Source: Austwickia chelonae (lineage in GTDB: Bacteria > Actinomycetota > Actinomycetes > Actinomycetales > Dermatophilaceae). Taken from it: 64,000 bases of DNA. Below, one piece after another: positions 37,251-46,351 of this stretch. Location: contig NZ_CP031447.1 in NCBI RefSeq assembly GCF_003391095.1, positions 1 to 64,000 of the forward strand, read 5' to 3'. Both the position numbers and the translations under genes were made by a program. Within the stretch, counting starts at the first letter, position 1. Each line of letters begins with the position of its first letter. The notes under the pieces were generated by a model. The model ran no database searches, was not told the DNA's origin, and worked only from the letters and a program-made list of their open reading frames with translations.

Positions 37251-37925
37251 TCAGCCTCCGCAGTCGCATCGCCCCGTCGCAGGTAGAGCCATGAAGCATC
37301 GGTCGCAGATTTTCAAAGGCGCAGGCTCAGGCTTGGCAGGCTTCGAAACGGCAGCCTTTCTAGGTCGACTCACCCGTGGCTCTGCCGGTTGACGCGGTGC
37401 CGAGACCCGGGCTGCACGCGTCGCCCGGGGAGCAGGTTCCGGAGCCATCGCACGCACCGGTTGGAAGGTCTTGGGCTCAGGGAACCCCCACAATGTGGCC
37501 AGTTCCACCGCCTCGGGGATCGGACGCATCAAGGGGCCATGTGGCACCCGGTAGCGTCCACGAACCCCAGCACGCCAACTGTCGCGCAGCGCGACCAACC
37601 CCTGGCCGATCCGAAAATGCTCCCACTTGCCACTCTCCCCGAGAGTGATCGCGAAGAACTCCGAGCCCGTCCACAAACACATCGCGCTGCGGGTCCCCGG
37701 TACCCCATCGATCCAGATCCCCATCGGGGTCTGGGCCTCCATCATCAACTCCAAGGCGGCCAAGGTCGGCTCTCCGAAGCGGCCGCAGATACGCACCGCC
37801 CGTCGACCCATGATTTCCACTCCACAACCGCGACCCTTGGCTACCAAGGACACGGCGACCACGTCAGCCGAAGGGTCGGACGAATCATGCGGGGCCTGCC
37901 CGCCGGGTGCTGCGGACTCGCTCAT
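37251..37925 (-). CDS. Hypothetical protein with C-terminal zinc-ribbon-like motif
   Basis: 224 residues. Residues 20-150 form a folded domain of unknown type (VAKGRGCGVEIMGRRAVRICGRFGEPTLAALELM... MGIWIDGVPGTRSAMCLWTGSEFFAITLG). A Pro/Ala/Arg/Lys-rich linker follows (about 165-205). The end has CDRCFMALPATGRCDC, a compact four-Cys ribbon. ATG 37925 follows GTGGAGTC. I do not recognise the family; the basic linker plus ribbon would suit nucleic-acid or protein binding. Confidence 0.65.
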   Translation of the reverse strand: MSESAAPGGQAPHDSSDPSADVVAVSLVAKGRGCGVEIMGRRAVRICGRFGEPTLAALELMMEAQTPMGIWIDGVPGTRSAMCLWTGSEFFAITLGESGKWEHFRIGQGLVALRDSWRAGVRGRYRVPHGPLMRPIPEAVELATLWGFPEPKTFQPVRAMAPEPAPRATRAARVSAPRQPAEPRVSRPRKAAVSKPAKPEPAPLKICDRCFMALPATGRCDCGG

Positions 37926-38050
37926 GACTCCACTTCTACCAGGAGATGCTGAACAGCTCGAACCCGCCGGGGTGCATCAGCTCCGCCCACGCGCGACAAC
38001 AGCGATCTCACGGAGAATATCCGCCGAGAACGCGTGACCCGGCTGATTGG

Positions 38051-38995
38051 ATGAAGTCCATGTCGCGGCGTGCACTTCTTCTTTTCCTCGGGCTCGCGCT
38101 TTTCTGGGGGATCCCTTACCTCCTCATCAAATACGCGCTCCTCTCCTTCACCCCGGCCACCTTGGTCATGCTGCGGACCCTGATCGGAGGTCTCGTCCTC
38201 CTCCCCCTCGCCCTCAGGGAAAAAGCCTTTCCAGCGGTGGCCCGACACTGGCCGGCCGTCCTGGTCTACACCCTCGTCGAGATCGTCATCCCCTGGCCTG
38301 CTCTCAGCCACGCCGAACAAGTCATCCCCAGCGGGCTCGCCGCTCTCCTCATCTCGGCCGTTCCCGTCGTCGGAGTACTGCTCGGACTGGCCACTCGGCG
38401 ACAAGAACATCTCGGGCGATCCGGAATCGCCGGTCTCATGCTCGGGCTCGGCGGGGTCGGGCTGCTCGTCGGACATCACAGCATCAGCCCGCAACAGCCA
38501 GGAACCGGACTCGCCCTGCTCGAGATGGCTGCGGTCGTCCTGGGCTACGCCGCAGGACCGCTCATCATCCACCGTTGGCTTCGTGACGTCCCCTCCAGCG
38601 GCATCATCGTCGTCAGTCTGCTCGTACCGGCACTTCTCCTGACGCCCCTGGCCGTCGCCCAATGGCCGACCCGGATCGAGAGCAGCGCGGTCATCGCAGT
38701 GATCCTCCTCGGTCTGATCAGTACGGCGCTGGCCTTCCTGGCGCTCTTCGCGCTCGTGCGTGAGGTCGGCGCCGTCCGGGCCACCGTAGTCACCTACCTC
38801 AACCCCGCCGTCGCGATCATCGTCGGCGCGATCTTCTTGAAAGAACCCATCACCGCCACGACGCTCGCCGGATTCGTCGCCGTCGTCGGCGGCTCGGTCC
38901 TCGTGCATCGACGTCCGGCGGCAGCCACCGACAACGCAGGGAACGTCCAGGCCACAGCAACACCTGACCCCGGGCACCCGAACCCTCAGGCATAA
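38051..38995 (+). CDS. EamA/DMT-family transporter
   Basis: A ten-helix drug/metabolite transporter made of two EamA repeats (LFWGIPYLLIKYALLSFTPATLVMLRTLIGG and the second half ending ATVVTYLNPAVAIIVGAIFLKEPI). ATG 38051 (MKSMSRRALL) gives 314 residues; ATG 38060 is also possible. Likely an exporter of amino acids or small metabolites; substrate unknown. Its 3' end overlaps the decayed kinase remnant on the other strand. Confidence 0.88.
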   Translation: MKSMSRRALLLFLGLALFWGIPYLLIKYALLSFTPATLVMLRTLIGGLVLLPLALREKAFPAVARHWPAVLVYTLVEIVIPWPALSHAEQVIPSGLAALLISAVPVVGVLLGLATRRQEHLGRSGIAGLMLGLGGVGLLVGHHSISPQQPGTGLALLEMAAVVLGYAAGPLIIHRWLRDVPSSGIIVVSLLVPALLLTPLAVAQWPTRIESSAVIAVILLGLISTALAFLALFALVREVGAVRATVVTYLNPAVAIIVGAIFLKEPITATTLAGFVAVVGGSVLVHRRPAAATDNAGNVQATATPDPGHPNPQA

Positions 38996-39147
38996 CGTTC
39001 CAAGACCGCCACAGCCGATGCGCCACAGCTGGCCCCGAACGAGCGCATCATCGCCAGATCCACCTCACGATGCGCCCACAGGCACGCCGGGTCGATCAAC
39101 CAATGACGCCCGGACAACAACTCCTCAGGAACCAACACGTCACCCAT
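38986..39147 (-). pseudogene. C-terminal remnant of a fructosamine/ketosamine-kinase-like gene
   Basis: A 53-codon minus-strand frame contains WLIDPACLWAHREVDLAMMRSFGA and ends AVLERYA. This matches the C-terminal metal-binding (DP) and HREVDLAMM region of fructosamine kinase and related phosphotransferases. The catalytic HGDLW region is absent from this frame; a degenerate SHGVIGRMAW is present in an adjacent frame just upstream (near 39150-39180). The rest of the gene is missing, so this is a decayed remnant. Confidence 0.65.
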
Positions 39148-39277
39148 GCCATCCGGCCTATCACGCCGTGTGAAAGCTCAGAGCGAGGCAGCACCGGCCG
39201 ACGAATACCAGCGGGAGCAGTGCCGAGCATCCACCCGTCGCCTCCCGACAACCCACCGTCAGGACCGAGGAACGACC

Positions 39278-39715
39278 ATGCTCGTACTGCGCACCATCCC
39301 GACCGCCGACCTTCCGCCAGCACTTCCTGGACGTCACGACCTACCCGGCTGCCTCGCCGGAGATGCACCAGTCACCGACCACTGCTGTGAGTTCCACCGC
39401 GCCGACTGGGCCCGCGCCGTACGTTGCGCGACCTGGGCCTGGTACTGCAGGCGACCCGACGAGAGCCCTCAGGACTTCCTCGAACAAGCGATCAACCTGC
39501 CTGACCGGGTACTGGAAGCCGCGCGATCTCTGCTCGTCGACCCGATCATCCTGCACATGGAAGGTGGACGGCCCGCCGCCATCGCGGGTGGACATATGCG
39601 GGTCGCGGTCCTGCGCCAACAGCGAAGCTCGCATGCCATCGTCGAATGTTTCAAGATCGACGAGGCTCCTATCGCCGGTGAATTCCTGGCCCCTGAACTG
39701 GTCATCCGAGGCTGA
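39278..39715 (+). CDS. Hypothetical protein
   Basis: 145 residues from ATG 39278, which has GAGGAACGACC upstream. It begins MLVLRTIPTADLPPALPG and includes DHCCEFHRADWARAVRCATWAWYCRRP and PIILHMEGGRPAAIAGGHMRVAVLRQQRSSHAIVECF. There is no signal peptide or membrane segment. The GGHMRVAVLR phrase faintly recalls ParB-like Ser/Arg nucleotide-binding folds, but this is not enough to assign. It lies next to a pseudogene. Confidence 0.6.
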   Translation: MLVLRTIPTADLPPALPGRHDLPGCLAGDAPVTDHCCEFHRADWARAVRCATWAWYCRRPDESPQDFLEQAINLPDRVLEAARSLLVDPIILHMEGGRPAAIAGGHMRVAVLRQQRSSHAIVECFKIDEAPIAGEFLAPELVIRG

Positions 39716-39752
39716 TCCCGAACAGTCGGACCCGTTGCCACGGACATGACAA

Positions 39753-39781
39753 GGGTCCGGCACCCCCTGGATGCTGGACCC
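39753..39781 (-). terminator. Candidate terminator between the hypothetical gene and the MFS transporter
   Basis: GGGTCCGGCA pairs with TGCTGGACCC (10 bp, one G-T, 9-nt loop) between the two convergent stops. It may serve both strands; no clear T-run. Confidence 0.45.
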
Positions 39782-39799
39782 GTACGGGGGACCCGTGTC

Positions 39800-41203
39800 T
39801 TAGTCGCGAGCTGCCGCGCGGGCGTTGTGCTCGGCGATCAATCTCTTCTCCTCCGGGCCGACCATGGCGAGGAGGCCCACCGACAGCACCGCACAAGCGG
39901 TCAACAAGGCGTAGGCGACATGCCACCCGTAGTGCTGCGCGACGATACCGATCCCCGTCGATGCCATCGTCGCGCCCAGGACGTACCCGAACAGGCCGGT
40001 GAACCCGGCTGCCGTACCTGCCACGTGGCGAGGCGACATGTCCAGGGCCTGCAGGCCGATCAACATGACCGGTCCGTACACGAAGGCGCCGATGAAGAAC
40101 AGGTAGACCATCAGCACCCAGAAGGGCGTACCCACCGGGGACAACCAGTAGAGAACGATGAAGACCGCGACGCCCAACATGAAGGTGACACCGGTGCGAC
40201 TGCGGTTGCCGGCAAAGACGCGGTCTGAGATCCAGCCACAGGCCAAGGTGCCGAAGATGCCGGCCAGCTCGAACAGGGAGAAACCGGCGATGCCTTTGGT
40301 GACCGAGACCTTGTGCACATCCGACAGGTAGATCGGTGCCCAGCTCAGGACGCCGTAGCGCAGCGTGTACACGAAGACATTGGCCAAAGCCAGGAGCACC
40401 ATGGCCCGGTTCATCAGGATGTGCTTACGCACCAGCTCCCAGGTCGAGGGCTTTTCCAGCTCGGAATCGTCCACCGCAACCTTGTCGGGATCATTGCGGT
40501 ACTCCTCGATCGGCGGCAGACCCACCGACTCGGGAGTGTCCCGGATCATCACGAAAGCGACCGCTGCGACGCCCAGAGCCAGCACCGCAGGGAACCAGAA
40601 AGCAGACTGCCAGGCGCCTCCGGTCATGGCCAGACCGGCTGCGGCAGCTGCGCCCACAGCCATGCCGCCGACATTGTGCGCACAGTTCCAGATCGAGGTC
40701 TTCCAACCACGTTCGCTGGTGGAGAACCAATGGACGAGGACCCGGCCACTGGGAGGCCACCCCATGCCCTGGACCCAGCCGTTGACAAACATGACGATCG
40801 CGAAAGCCGCCAGGCTGCCAGAGACCCACGGCACGAAAGCCACGACCAGGTTCGCCACCGCCGAGAGAGCCAAACCGATCGGGAGGAAATAACGGGCGTT
40901 TGAGCGGTCGGAAGCCATCGCCATGAAGAACTTGCTGAGCCCATAAGCGACCAGGGCGGCGTTGGCGATGAGTCCGATACCGGTCTTGTCGATATTTCCT
41001 TCGTCAAGAAGGATTTTGGAGATCAACGGGATGTTATTGCGAATCAAGTAGAAACCGGCATACCCGAGGAATATCCCCATGAAGACCTGGAAGCGCAATC
41101 GTGGATAACGACGGGACACCTCCTCGTCGGACAAGCGCGGCGCAGGCGGGGGTGCGGAAAGCCAGGAGACGCGCGTCGTACGCGTCGTGGTCGTCGTGGT
41201 CAT
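39800..41203 (-). CDS. MFS organophosphate:phosphate antiporter, GlpT-like
   Basis: A 467-residue twelve-helix transporter of the OPA family. Marks include FLGYAGFYLIRNNIPLISK, GLSKFFMAMASDRSNARYFLPIGL, QGMGWPPSGRVLVHWFSTSERGWKTSIWNCAHNVGG and VYGPVMLIGLQALD, as in glycerol-3-phosphate or hexose-phosphate transporters. Uptake of an organophosphate in exchange for phosphate is expected. ATG 41203 has GGAAG upstream. The Thr/Arg-rich first 30 residues are cytoplasmic. Confidence 0.9.
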   Translation of the reverse strand: MTTTTTTRTTRVSWLSAPPPAPRLSDEEVSRRYPRLRFQVFMGIFLGYAGFYLIRNNIPLISKILLDEGNIDKTGIGLIANAALVAYGLSKFFMAMASDRSNARYFLPIGLALSAVANLVVAFVPWVSGSLAAFAIVMFVNGWVQGMGWPPSGRVLVHWFSTSERGWKTSIWNCAHNVGGMAVGAAAAAGLAMTGGAWQSAFWFPAVLALGVAAVAFVMIRDTPESVGLPPIEEYRNDPDKVAVDDSELEKPSTWELVRKHILMNRAMVLLALANVFVYTLRYGVLSWAPIYLSDVHKVSVTKGIAGFSLFELAGIFGTLACGWISDRVFAGNRSRTGVTFMLGVAVFIVLYWLSPVGTPFWVLMVYLFFIGAFVYGPVMLIGLQALDMSPRHVAGTAAGFTGLFGYVLGATMASTGIGIVAQHYGWHVAYALLTACAVLSVGLLAMVGPEEKRLIAEHNARAAARD

Positions 41204-41299
41204 CGGTCACTTCCGGTGTCTCGTCAGGAGTGGCGACGAACCGGGTGAGCTTCGTCGCCACCGACATGGTGGAGAAGAAATCGACCAGGTCACAGAGAG

Positions 41300-41319
41300 G
41301 AGCGGTGACGAGCGGTGAC
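41300..41319. repeat. Tandem 10-bp repeat upstream of the GlpT-like gene
   Basis: GAGCGGTGAC occurs twice back to back, about 100 bp before the transporter start, in an otherwise gene-free region. TCACAGAG also occurs twice nearby (41290 and 41341). It could be an operator; nothing shows which regulator. Confidence 0.4.
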
Positions 41320-41429
41320 AGCGCTGTTACACCAGGACGATCACAGAGGTGTTCTTGCCAGGGGTCGGGTCCGGGTTTTGTTGTGGCTCTGTGACCCGGG
41401 GTGACGGCGTGTTGACGTGAATGGAGTGG

Positions 41430-41790
41430 GGCCCTACGTCCCAGGTTCGTTTTCGACTAAGAAACCGAGCCAGACAAGGACCCCACGTGATCACCTATCG
41501 TGCCACCTTGCCCGCGACACGCGGATCGGGATCGCCACCGCCTACCGCGCCCCCAGCGAAACCGGCACCGACCTGTGGTACTCCGGCAAACACAAACACC
41601 ACGGCGGCAACATCCAGGTCCTGACCGATTCGACCGGGTACCCGATCTGGATCTCCCCCGTCGAACCCGGCTCCACCCACGACCTGAGCGCCGCCCGCCA
41701 ACACGTCCTGCCCGCGCCCCCGCCGGATCGGCCACATCATCACCGCCGCCCTCGTCCTAACTCAACATCAACGGAGGCCGCTGGTGAGAA
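41430..41790 (+). mobile_element. Truncated transposase / IS remnant (IS5-like)
   Basis: GTG at 41487 opens VITYRATLP, the typical N-terminus of an IS5-group DDE transposase. After a few codons the similarity jumps to another frame reading WYSGKHKHHGGNIQVLTDSTGYPIWISPVEPGSTHDL (about 41570-41690), the central catalytic region with the GSTHD motif. Most of the N-terminal and all of the C-terminal coding sequence is gone. The 5' flank resembles an IS end, but I could not pair two inverted repeats. Non-functional. Confidence 0.75.
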
Positions 41791-41794
41791 AACC

Positions 41795-42901
41795 TCACAG
41801 TGTTCTCGGTAAGAGCCAGGAACGCTCCGCGCAAATATCGACCCGGACGAATTCACCGACCTCGAATTCCACGGAAAAAGGACCAGAAGACGCTAAGACG
41901 ACTCCTTCAACGGTTTCCACCACATAATCGATGCGTTCCCCCAGATAACGCACCTCCTGGACGACTCCGATATCCCCGCGGACCTCACAGCGGAACGAAG
42001 CGACCTCGGAGGGGCATCCCAACCGGACCGCATAGGGACGCAAGAGGACAGTTCCTTGTCGCCCGGCGCGAACGGTGGCGGGATCCGACGGGATCCTCAG
42101 CTCATGACCCAACAGCCGGACCTGCGCCGTCGTAGACCCGTCCTGCAGGATCACCCCGTCCACCTCGACCGGAAGCATCGCAGCTTCCCCGAGAAAATCA
42201 GCCACGAAGGCATCCGAAGGGCGGGCATAGACCTCACGAGGAGGCCCTACCTGCCGGACCTGCCCCTGCCCCATCACCACCAGGACATCAGCCGTCGACA
42301 GTGCGCCGCCCAGATCGTGGGTCACATGGATCACCGTCCCGCCCAGACGGCTACGGGTACGCACGATCAGGTCGAGGAGCTGACGACGCAGCCGGGACTC
42401 CAAGCCCTGCAAGGGCTCGTCCAACAAGAGCACGGACGGACGGAGAATCCAGGATCTGGCCAGCGCGACCCGCCGGGCCTGACCACCGGAAAGCTGCTCA
42501 GGCAGGAGATGAGAGACGCCAGTCAGACCCAGCTGCAGCAGAGCGATATCAACCCGTTCGGCGAGCGCAGCAGCAGACAGCCCGCGCAGGGACAGGCCGT
42601 ACCCGACGTTCTCCCGGACCGTGAGTTCTGGGAAAAGAGCGTCTCCTTGGAAGACCATCGCGGTCGGCCGGGCTGCAGGTGGCTCATCGGTGTGTTCCCG
42701 GCCGTCGATCGAGATGGTGCCAGCAGACAGACGTTCCAGTCCTGCGATGGCCCGCAGCAGGGAGGTCTTCCCCGAACCGGAGGGGCCGACCACGGCTACC
42801 ACGCTGTCTGCGGGGAGGGAGAGCGCCACGTCGCGCAGGGCATCGTGAGCCGCTCCCGGAAAACGCAGCGACACCTCGGAGAGCTCCACCTGGCCGGTCA
42901 C
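41795..42901 (-). CDS. ABC transporter ATP-binding protein (iron/polyamine/phosphonate class)
   Basis: The ATPase of an importer. Walker A is GPSGSGKTS, the Q-loop is VFQGDALFP, the signature LSGGQARRVALARS, Walker B VLLLDEPLQGL and the switch His in HVTHD. A C-terminal OB-fold/TOBE region (about 255-360) matches FbpC/PotA-type ATPases. GTG 42901 overlaps the permease stop as GTGA, giving 368 residues. Last gene of a five-gene operon. Confidence 0.92.
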   Translation of the reverse strand: MTGQVELSEVSLRFPGAAHDALRDVALSLPADSVVAVVGPSGSGKTSLLRAIAGLERLSAGTISIDGREHTDEPPAARPTAMVFQGDALFPELTVRENVGYGLSLRGLSAAALAERVDIALLQLGLTGVSHLLPEQLSGGQARRVALARSWILRPSVLLLDEPLQGLESRLRRQLLDLIVRTRSRLGGTVIHVTHDLGGALSTADVLVVMGQGQVRQVGPPREVYARPSDAFVADFLGEAAMLPVEVDGVILQDGSTTAQVRLLGHELRIPSDPATVRAGRQGTVLLRPYAVRLGCPSEVASFRCEVRGDIGVVQEVRYLGERIDYVVETVEGVVLASSGPFSVEFEVGEFVRVDICAERSWLLPRTL

Positions 42902-44589
42902 GAAGACGTCCTCCTCGAGGGTTCCACGGTATTGCTGTAGGAGGCGCGGGGGCCGACGCGGACCCCGGCGGTCGGCCGCGCCGGAGCCGTGCACCAGGCC
43001 GCTGAACCCACCAACACTCCCAGGACCACAGCCATCGCGCAGGCACTGCTGAGGCGGCCGGTCTCAGCTGCTGTCACCAGGTCGACTGGTAGCAAAGGTG
43101 TGCGCGAAGTCGCGAGCAGTGCAGCAGGGGCCAGCGCCGACAACGACCGGGCCAAGGTCGTGGGGATCTCCCCGAGCAGCACCGGCCGCGCGTGGGGCAG
43201 AACCACATCACGAATGACATCTCGACGACGGGCTCCCAAGACGTAAGCCGCCTCCGCATACGAAGGAGGCAGCCGGCGTAGACGTTCGGCCACAGCCAAG
43301 GCATTCCCCGGTAAGGAAGCCATGACCGCTACCACCATCAGGGCCAGCCAGGTGAGCCCTTCGCCGACGGCCACCCCCGGAGGCAGCACAGCGGCGAGAG
43401 GCATGGACCACCGGGTGATCGCGACCCAGGCTGCGAGCCCGCACACCAGCGGCGGTAACGCATGGAGAGCGACGGTCAACTTGGCCGGCAGGGCCGTCGG
43501 CCGATCGGCCAGATGCCATCCCAGGAAGAACCCCAGTGGCAAGGTGAACAACGTCGCGCACAGCCCCAGGAGCACTGTGTCGGCCAAAGCGTTCTGCCAT
43601 GGTCCGATCAGAACCGCAGCGAGATGCTCCGAGGTCAGGCCGTTGTCACCGATCAGGCCCACCGAGGCCGAGAGGACCACCACCGAGGCCGACGTGATCG
43701 CTGCGGCGACCACGACCTGCACCGTCACCGACAGCCGAGACCATCCGCGGGCTGGATGGCGCACTGGAGCGACCTGACGGCGCAGCGCTGGGCGGGGCGA
43801 ACCGCCCAACCGGTGTACCGCCACCGCGATGAACAGCCAGGGCACCACCAAAGCTGCTGCGTGGGCGATGGCGTCGGCAACATCGTTCTCAGCGGTGGCG
43901 GCCTCGAACAGCCTGGTCGACAACACCGTGTACCCGCCGCCGATGACCAGCGGATCGGCCAGATCTGTCACGGATTCGGCGAAGAGGACCAAGAAGGCCA
44001 CTGCCAACGCCGGACGCAGTTCTCGGAGCTCCACGTCGACCAGCACACGCCACCGGGACGCGCCCAAGTCGGCCGCGGACTCCGATGCCCGGCGATCTCG
44101 GACGTTCAGGGCATGCAGGACGATCAAATACGCGAAAGGGAGAGCGGACAAGGTCGAGCTGATCACCAGGCCCGGTAAACCGTAGAGCTCACCACCAGAT
44201 ACCGACCACCGGTGCACGATGCCGTTGTGCCCTACCAGGACGAGCAAGGCCAAGGCGATGGTCGGCGGGGGGAGGAGAAGTGGTGCCGGGCAGAGCAGAT
44301 GGACGAGCCTGCGGCCGCGGAAAGCATGCTGATGCGCGTGAGCGCAGGCCCAGGCCAGGAGAGTTCCAGACAGTGCGACCAGCGTTGCCATCACCAAGGT
44401 ATTGCGCAGGACCAAGGCGCCACCGCCGAGGAGACGCGCCACCGCATCACGTCCGTCCGCAGTGATCAGGACGGCGGTGACCGGGGTGAGCAAGGCGATC
44501 AACACCGCACCGAGTCCGGTGGACCATCGCCAGGACGAATGACAGCTGTGGAAGACGACATGAGGACGGCTGCTAGCTGAATCGGTCAC
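42898..44589 (-). CDS. ABC transporter permease (two fused permease halves)
   Basis: 563 residues with about twelve membrane segments in two homologous halves, as in FbpB-type iron(III) and phosphonate importers. EAA loops are visible near ESAADLGASRWRVLVDVELRELRP in the first half and EAAYVLGARRRDVIRDVVLPHARP in the second. Its start overlaps the binding-protein stop (ATGA) and its stop overlaps the ATPase start. Confidence 0.92.
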   Translation of the reverse strand: MTDSASSRPHVVFHSCHSSWRWSTGLGAVLIALLTPVTAVLITADGRDAVARLLGGGALVLRNTLVMATLVALSGTLLAWACAHAHQHAFRGRRLVHLLCPAPLLLPPPTIALALLVLVGHNGIVHRWSVSGGELYGLPGLVISSTLSALPFAYLIVLHALNVRDRRASESAADLGASRWRVLVDVELRELRPALAVAFLVLFAESVTDLADPLVIGGGYTVLSTRLFEAATAENDVADAIAHAAALVVPWLFIAVAVHRLGGSPRPALRRQVAPVRHPARGWSRLSVTVQVVVAAAITSASVVVLSASVGLIGDNGLTSEHLAAVLIGPWQNALADTVLLGLCATLFTLPLGFFLGWHLADRPTALPAKLTVALHALPPLVCGLAAWVAITRWSMPLAAVLPPGVAVGEGLTWLALMVVAVMASLPGNALAVAERLRRLPPSYAEAAYVLGARRRDVIRDVVLPHARPVLLGEIPTTLARSLSALAPAALLATSRTPLLPVDLVTAAETGRLSSACAMAVVLGVLVGSAAWCTAPARPTAGVRVGPRASYSNTVEPSRRTSS

Positions 44590-45632
44590 GGCCGCACCTC
44601 AGCGGCGAAACCGGCGATCAATTTCTCCGTCGCGCGAGCGTCCGCTGCTCTGGGGGAAAGCAGTTTCACCCCAGGAGTCAGCTCCAGTCGATGATCGACG
44701 GCCAAGTCCGTCCGGGTCGGTAACTGCGGGAAACGCTCTCCTCGCCGGGAGAACTGACCTGCCCGGGATATGGCGAAGTCGACGTAGACACCCGCCCATT
44801 CGGGATGCCGTGTCGACCTGAGGACCGCGACTGCGCCGACCTCGGCACCGGTTCCTTCCCGGGGATAACTGATGACCAGCTGCCGACCGACTTCGATCTG
44901 TCGGGCACAGTGCTGAGTGAAGGTGAGTGCGATCGCGGCCTCACCCCGGGCGACGACCCCGGCAGGGGCCATTCCGGATCGGGTGTACTGCAGGACATTG
45001 TGGTCAAGACGATGCAACCAGGCCAAAGCGGTCGCGTGGTCGCCGAAACGGTATGCCTGTACACCGACGATCGTGATCCCGGTCCCGGAGGTCAGCGGGT
45101 TGGGCGAGGAGATCCGCCCGACCAGGCGAGGATCGAGCAGATCCTCCCACGACCGAGGTATCGGCACCCCCAGGTCTTTCAGAGCGGCGGGATCGGAGCA
45201 GAAGCCCAGGTTGCCGCGGTAGACGCCGGTCCATGCGCCGTCGGGAGCGCGGTACGCCGTAGGGACGGTATCGGCCTCGGCGGGTCGGTGAGGCCGCAAG
45301 AACCCACGCTGATCGGCCAGGACGTAGAGCTCGGAGGGCCCGCCGTGCCAGACGTCGTAGTCAGCTGCGGCATCGCCGCGGGACATCCGGCTCAACGCCT
45401 CCCGGGAGGACAAACGCACCATGGTGACCGGTATCCCGGTGTCCTCGGTGAAGGTGTCGGCCCACTGCCGACACAGCTCTTCGATGGACGAACAGAGGAC
45501 GTTGAGGGATTCGGCTCGATGCGAACGCAGGACATGGGCCCCACTCCAGGACAGCAGACCCAGGCACAGCACGACCGCCAGGACGAGTCGAGGACGCCGC
45601 AACGAGTGAAGCCGACGTGGCCGCGGCCTCAT
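44586..45632 (-). CDS. ABC transporter substrate-binding protein (iron(III)-type family)
   Basis: 348 residues with an N-terminal membrane/signal segment (PRLVLAVVLCLGLLSWSGAHVL) without a clear lipobox. The fold features LNVLCSSIEELCRQWADTFTEDTGIPVTMVRLSSREALSRM, DVWHGGPSELYVLADQRGFL and VGRISSPNPLTSGTGITIVG are those of iron(III)/phosphonate/phosphoglycerate binding proteins. The ligand is not settled. Start and stop overlap neighbours by 4 nt each. Confidence 0.88.
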   Translation of the reverse strand: MRPRPRRLHSLRRPRLVLAVVLCLGLLSWSGAHVLRSHRAESLNVLCSSIEELCRQWADTFTEDTGIPVTMVRLSSREALSRMSRGDAAADYDVWHGGPSELYVLADQRGFLRPHRPAEADTVPTAYRAPDGAWTGVYRGNLGFCSDPAALKDLGVPIPRSWEDLLDPRLVGRISSPNPLTSGTGITIVGVQAYRFGDHATALAWLHRLDHNVLQYTRSGMAPAGVVARGEAAIALTFTQHCARQIEVGRQLVISYPREGTGAEVGAVAVLRSTRHPEWAGVYVDFAISRAGQFSRRGERFPQLPTRTDLAVDHRLELTPGVKLLSPRAADARATEKLIAGFAAEVRP

Positions 45633-46351
45633 GACGGAGCTGGGCGCTCTGGCACTGGTTCGTCGTCGAGTCGAGGCATGAGATAGCCACTGCCCCGGGC
45701 CGTGACGATGAGCTCATCGCCTGATAGACGAAGCTGACGTCGTAAGCGGTACACCGTGGTCTTGATCATGTCCCGGCCGCCGACGGTCTCCCCGGTTCCC
45801 CAGACTTCGTTGAGCAGATCACGCCACCCGACAACCGACCCGGAGTGTCGGGCCAGGACGGTCAGCAGGCGGTGCTCGACCTGGCTGAGGCGGAGCCTCC
45901 TGCCCTGCCAACTGGCTGTTCCGGCGTGGACGTCGATGAGGAGCGGTCCGTTGACGATCAGCTCACCGGTGTGACGTTGGCGGGTACGTCGGATGACTGC
46001 TTGCGCGCGCAGGGCCAGTTCTCTGGGGGAGAAGGGCTTGGTGATGTAGTCGTCGGCTCCTGCGAGGAAGCCGCCGACCCGGTCGGATTCGTTGCCGCGG
46101 GCGGTGAGCATCATCACCGGGACGTCGGAGCGGGTGCGGATGCGTCGACAGAGTTGTTCGCCGGAGGCTCCGGGCAGCATGACGTCCAGGATCACCAGGT
46201 CGACTTGTTCGGCGTTGAGGGTCGTCCATGCCCGCTCGGCGCTAGTTGCTGTGATGCACTCGAATCCTTGTGTTTCTAATGCGAATTCAATGATCGATAG
46301 CATCTGCCGTTCGTCATCGACGATGAGCGCACGAGGTGCTCCTCCGGTCAC
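45629..46351 (-). CDS. OmpR/PhoB-family response regulator
   Basis: 240 residues. The receiver domain has acidic DD (12-13), phosphoacceptor Asp56 (LVILDVMLPG), Thr83 region MLTARG and Lys105 (YITKPF). The winged-helix DNA-binding domain (about 135-228) ends LIVTARGSGYLM. GTG 46351 follows AGGAGGATCA and overlaps the histidine-kinase stop (GTGA). The open frame upstream of 46351 is a shadow of the kinase gene. Confidence 0.94.
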   Translation of the reverse strand: MTGGAPRALIVDDERQMLSIIEFALETQGFECITATSAERAWTTLNAEQVDLVILDVMLPGASGEQLCRRIRTRSDVPVMMLTARGNESDRVGGFLAGADDYITKPFSPRELALRAQAVIRRTRQRHTGELIVNGPLLIDVHAGTASWQGRRLRLSQVEHRLLTVLARHSGSVVGWRDLLNEVWGTGETVGGRDMIKTTVYRLRRQLRLSGDELIVTARGSGYLMPRLDDEPVPERPAPS

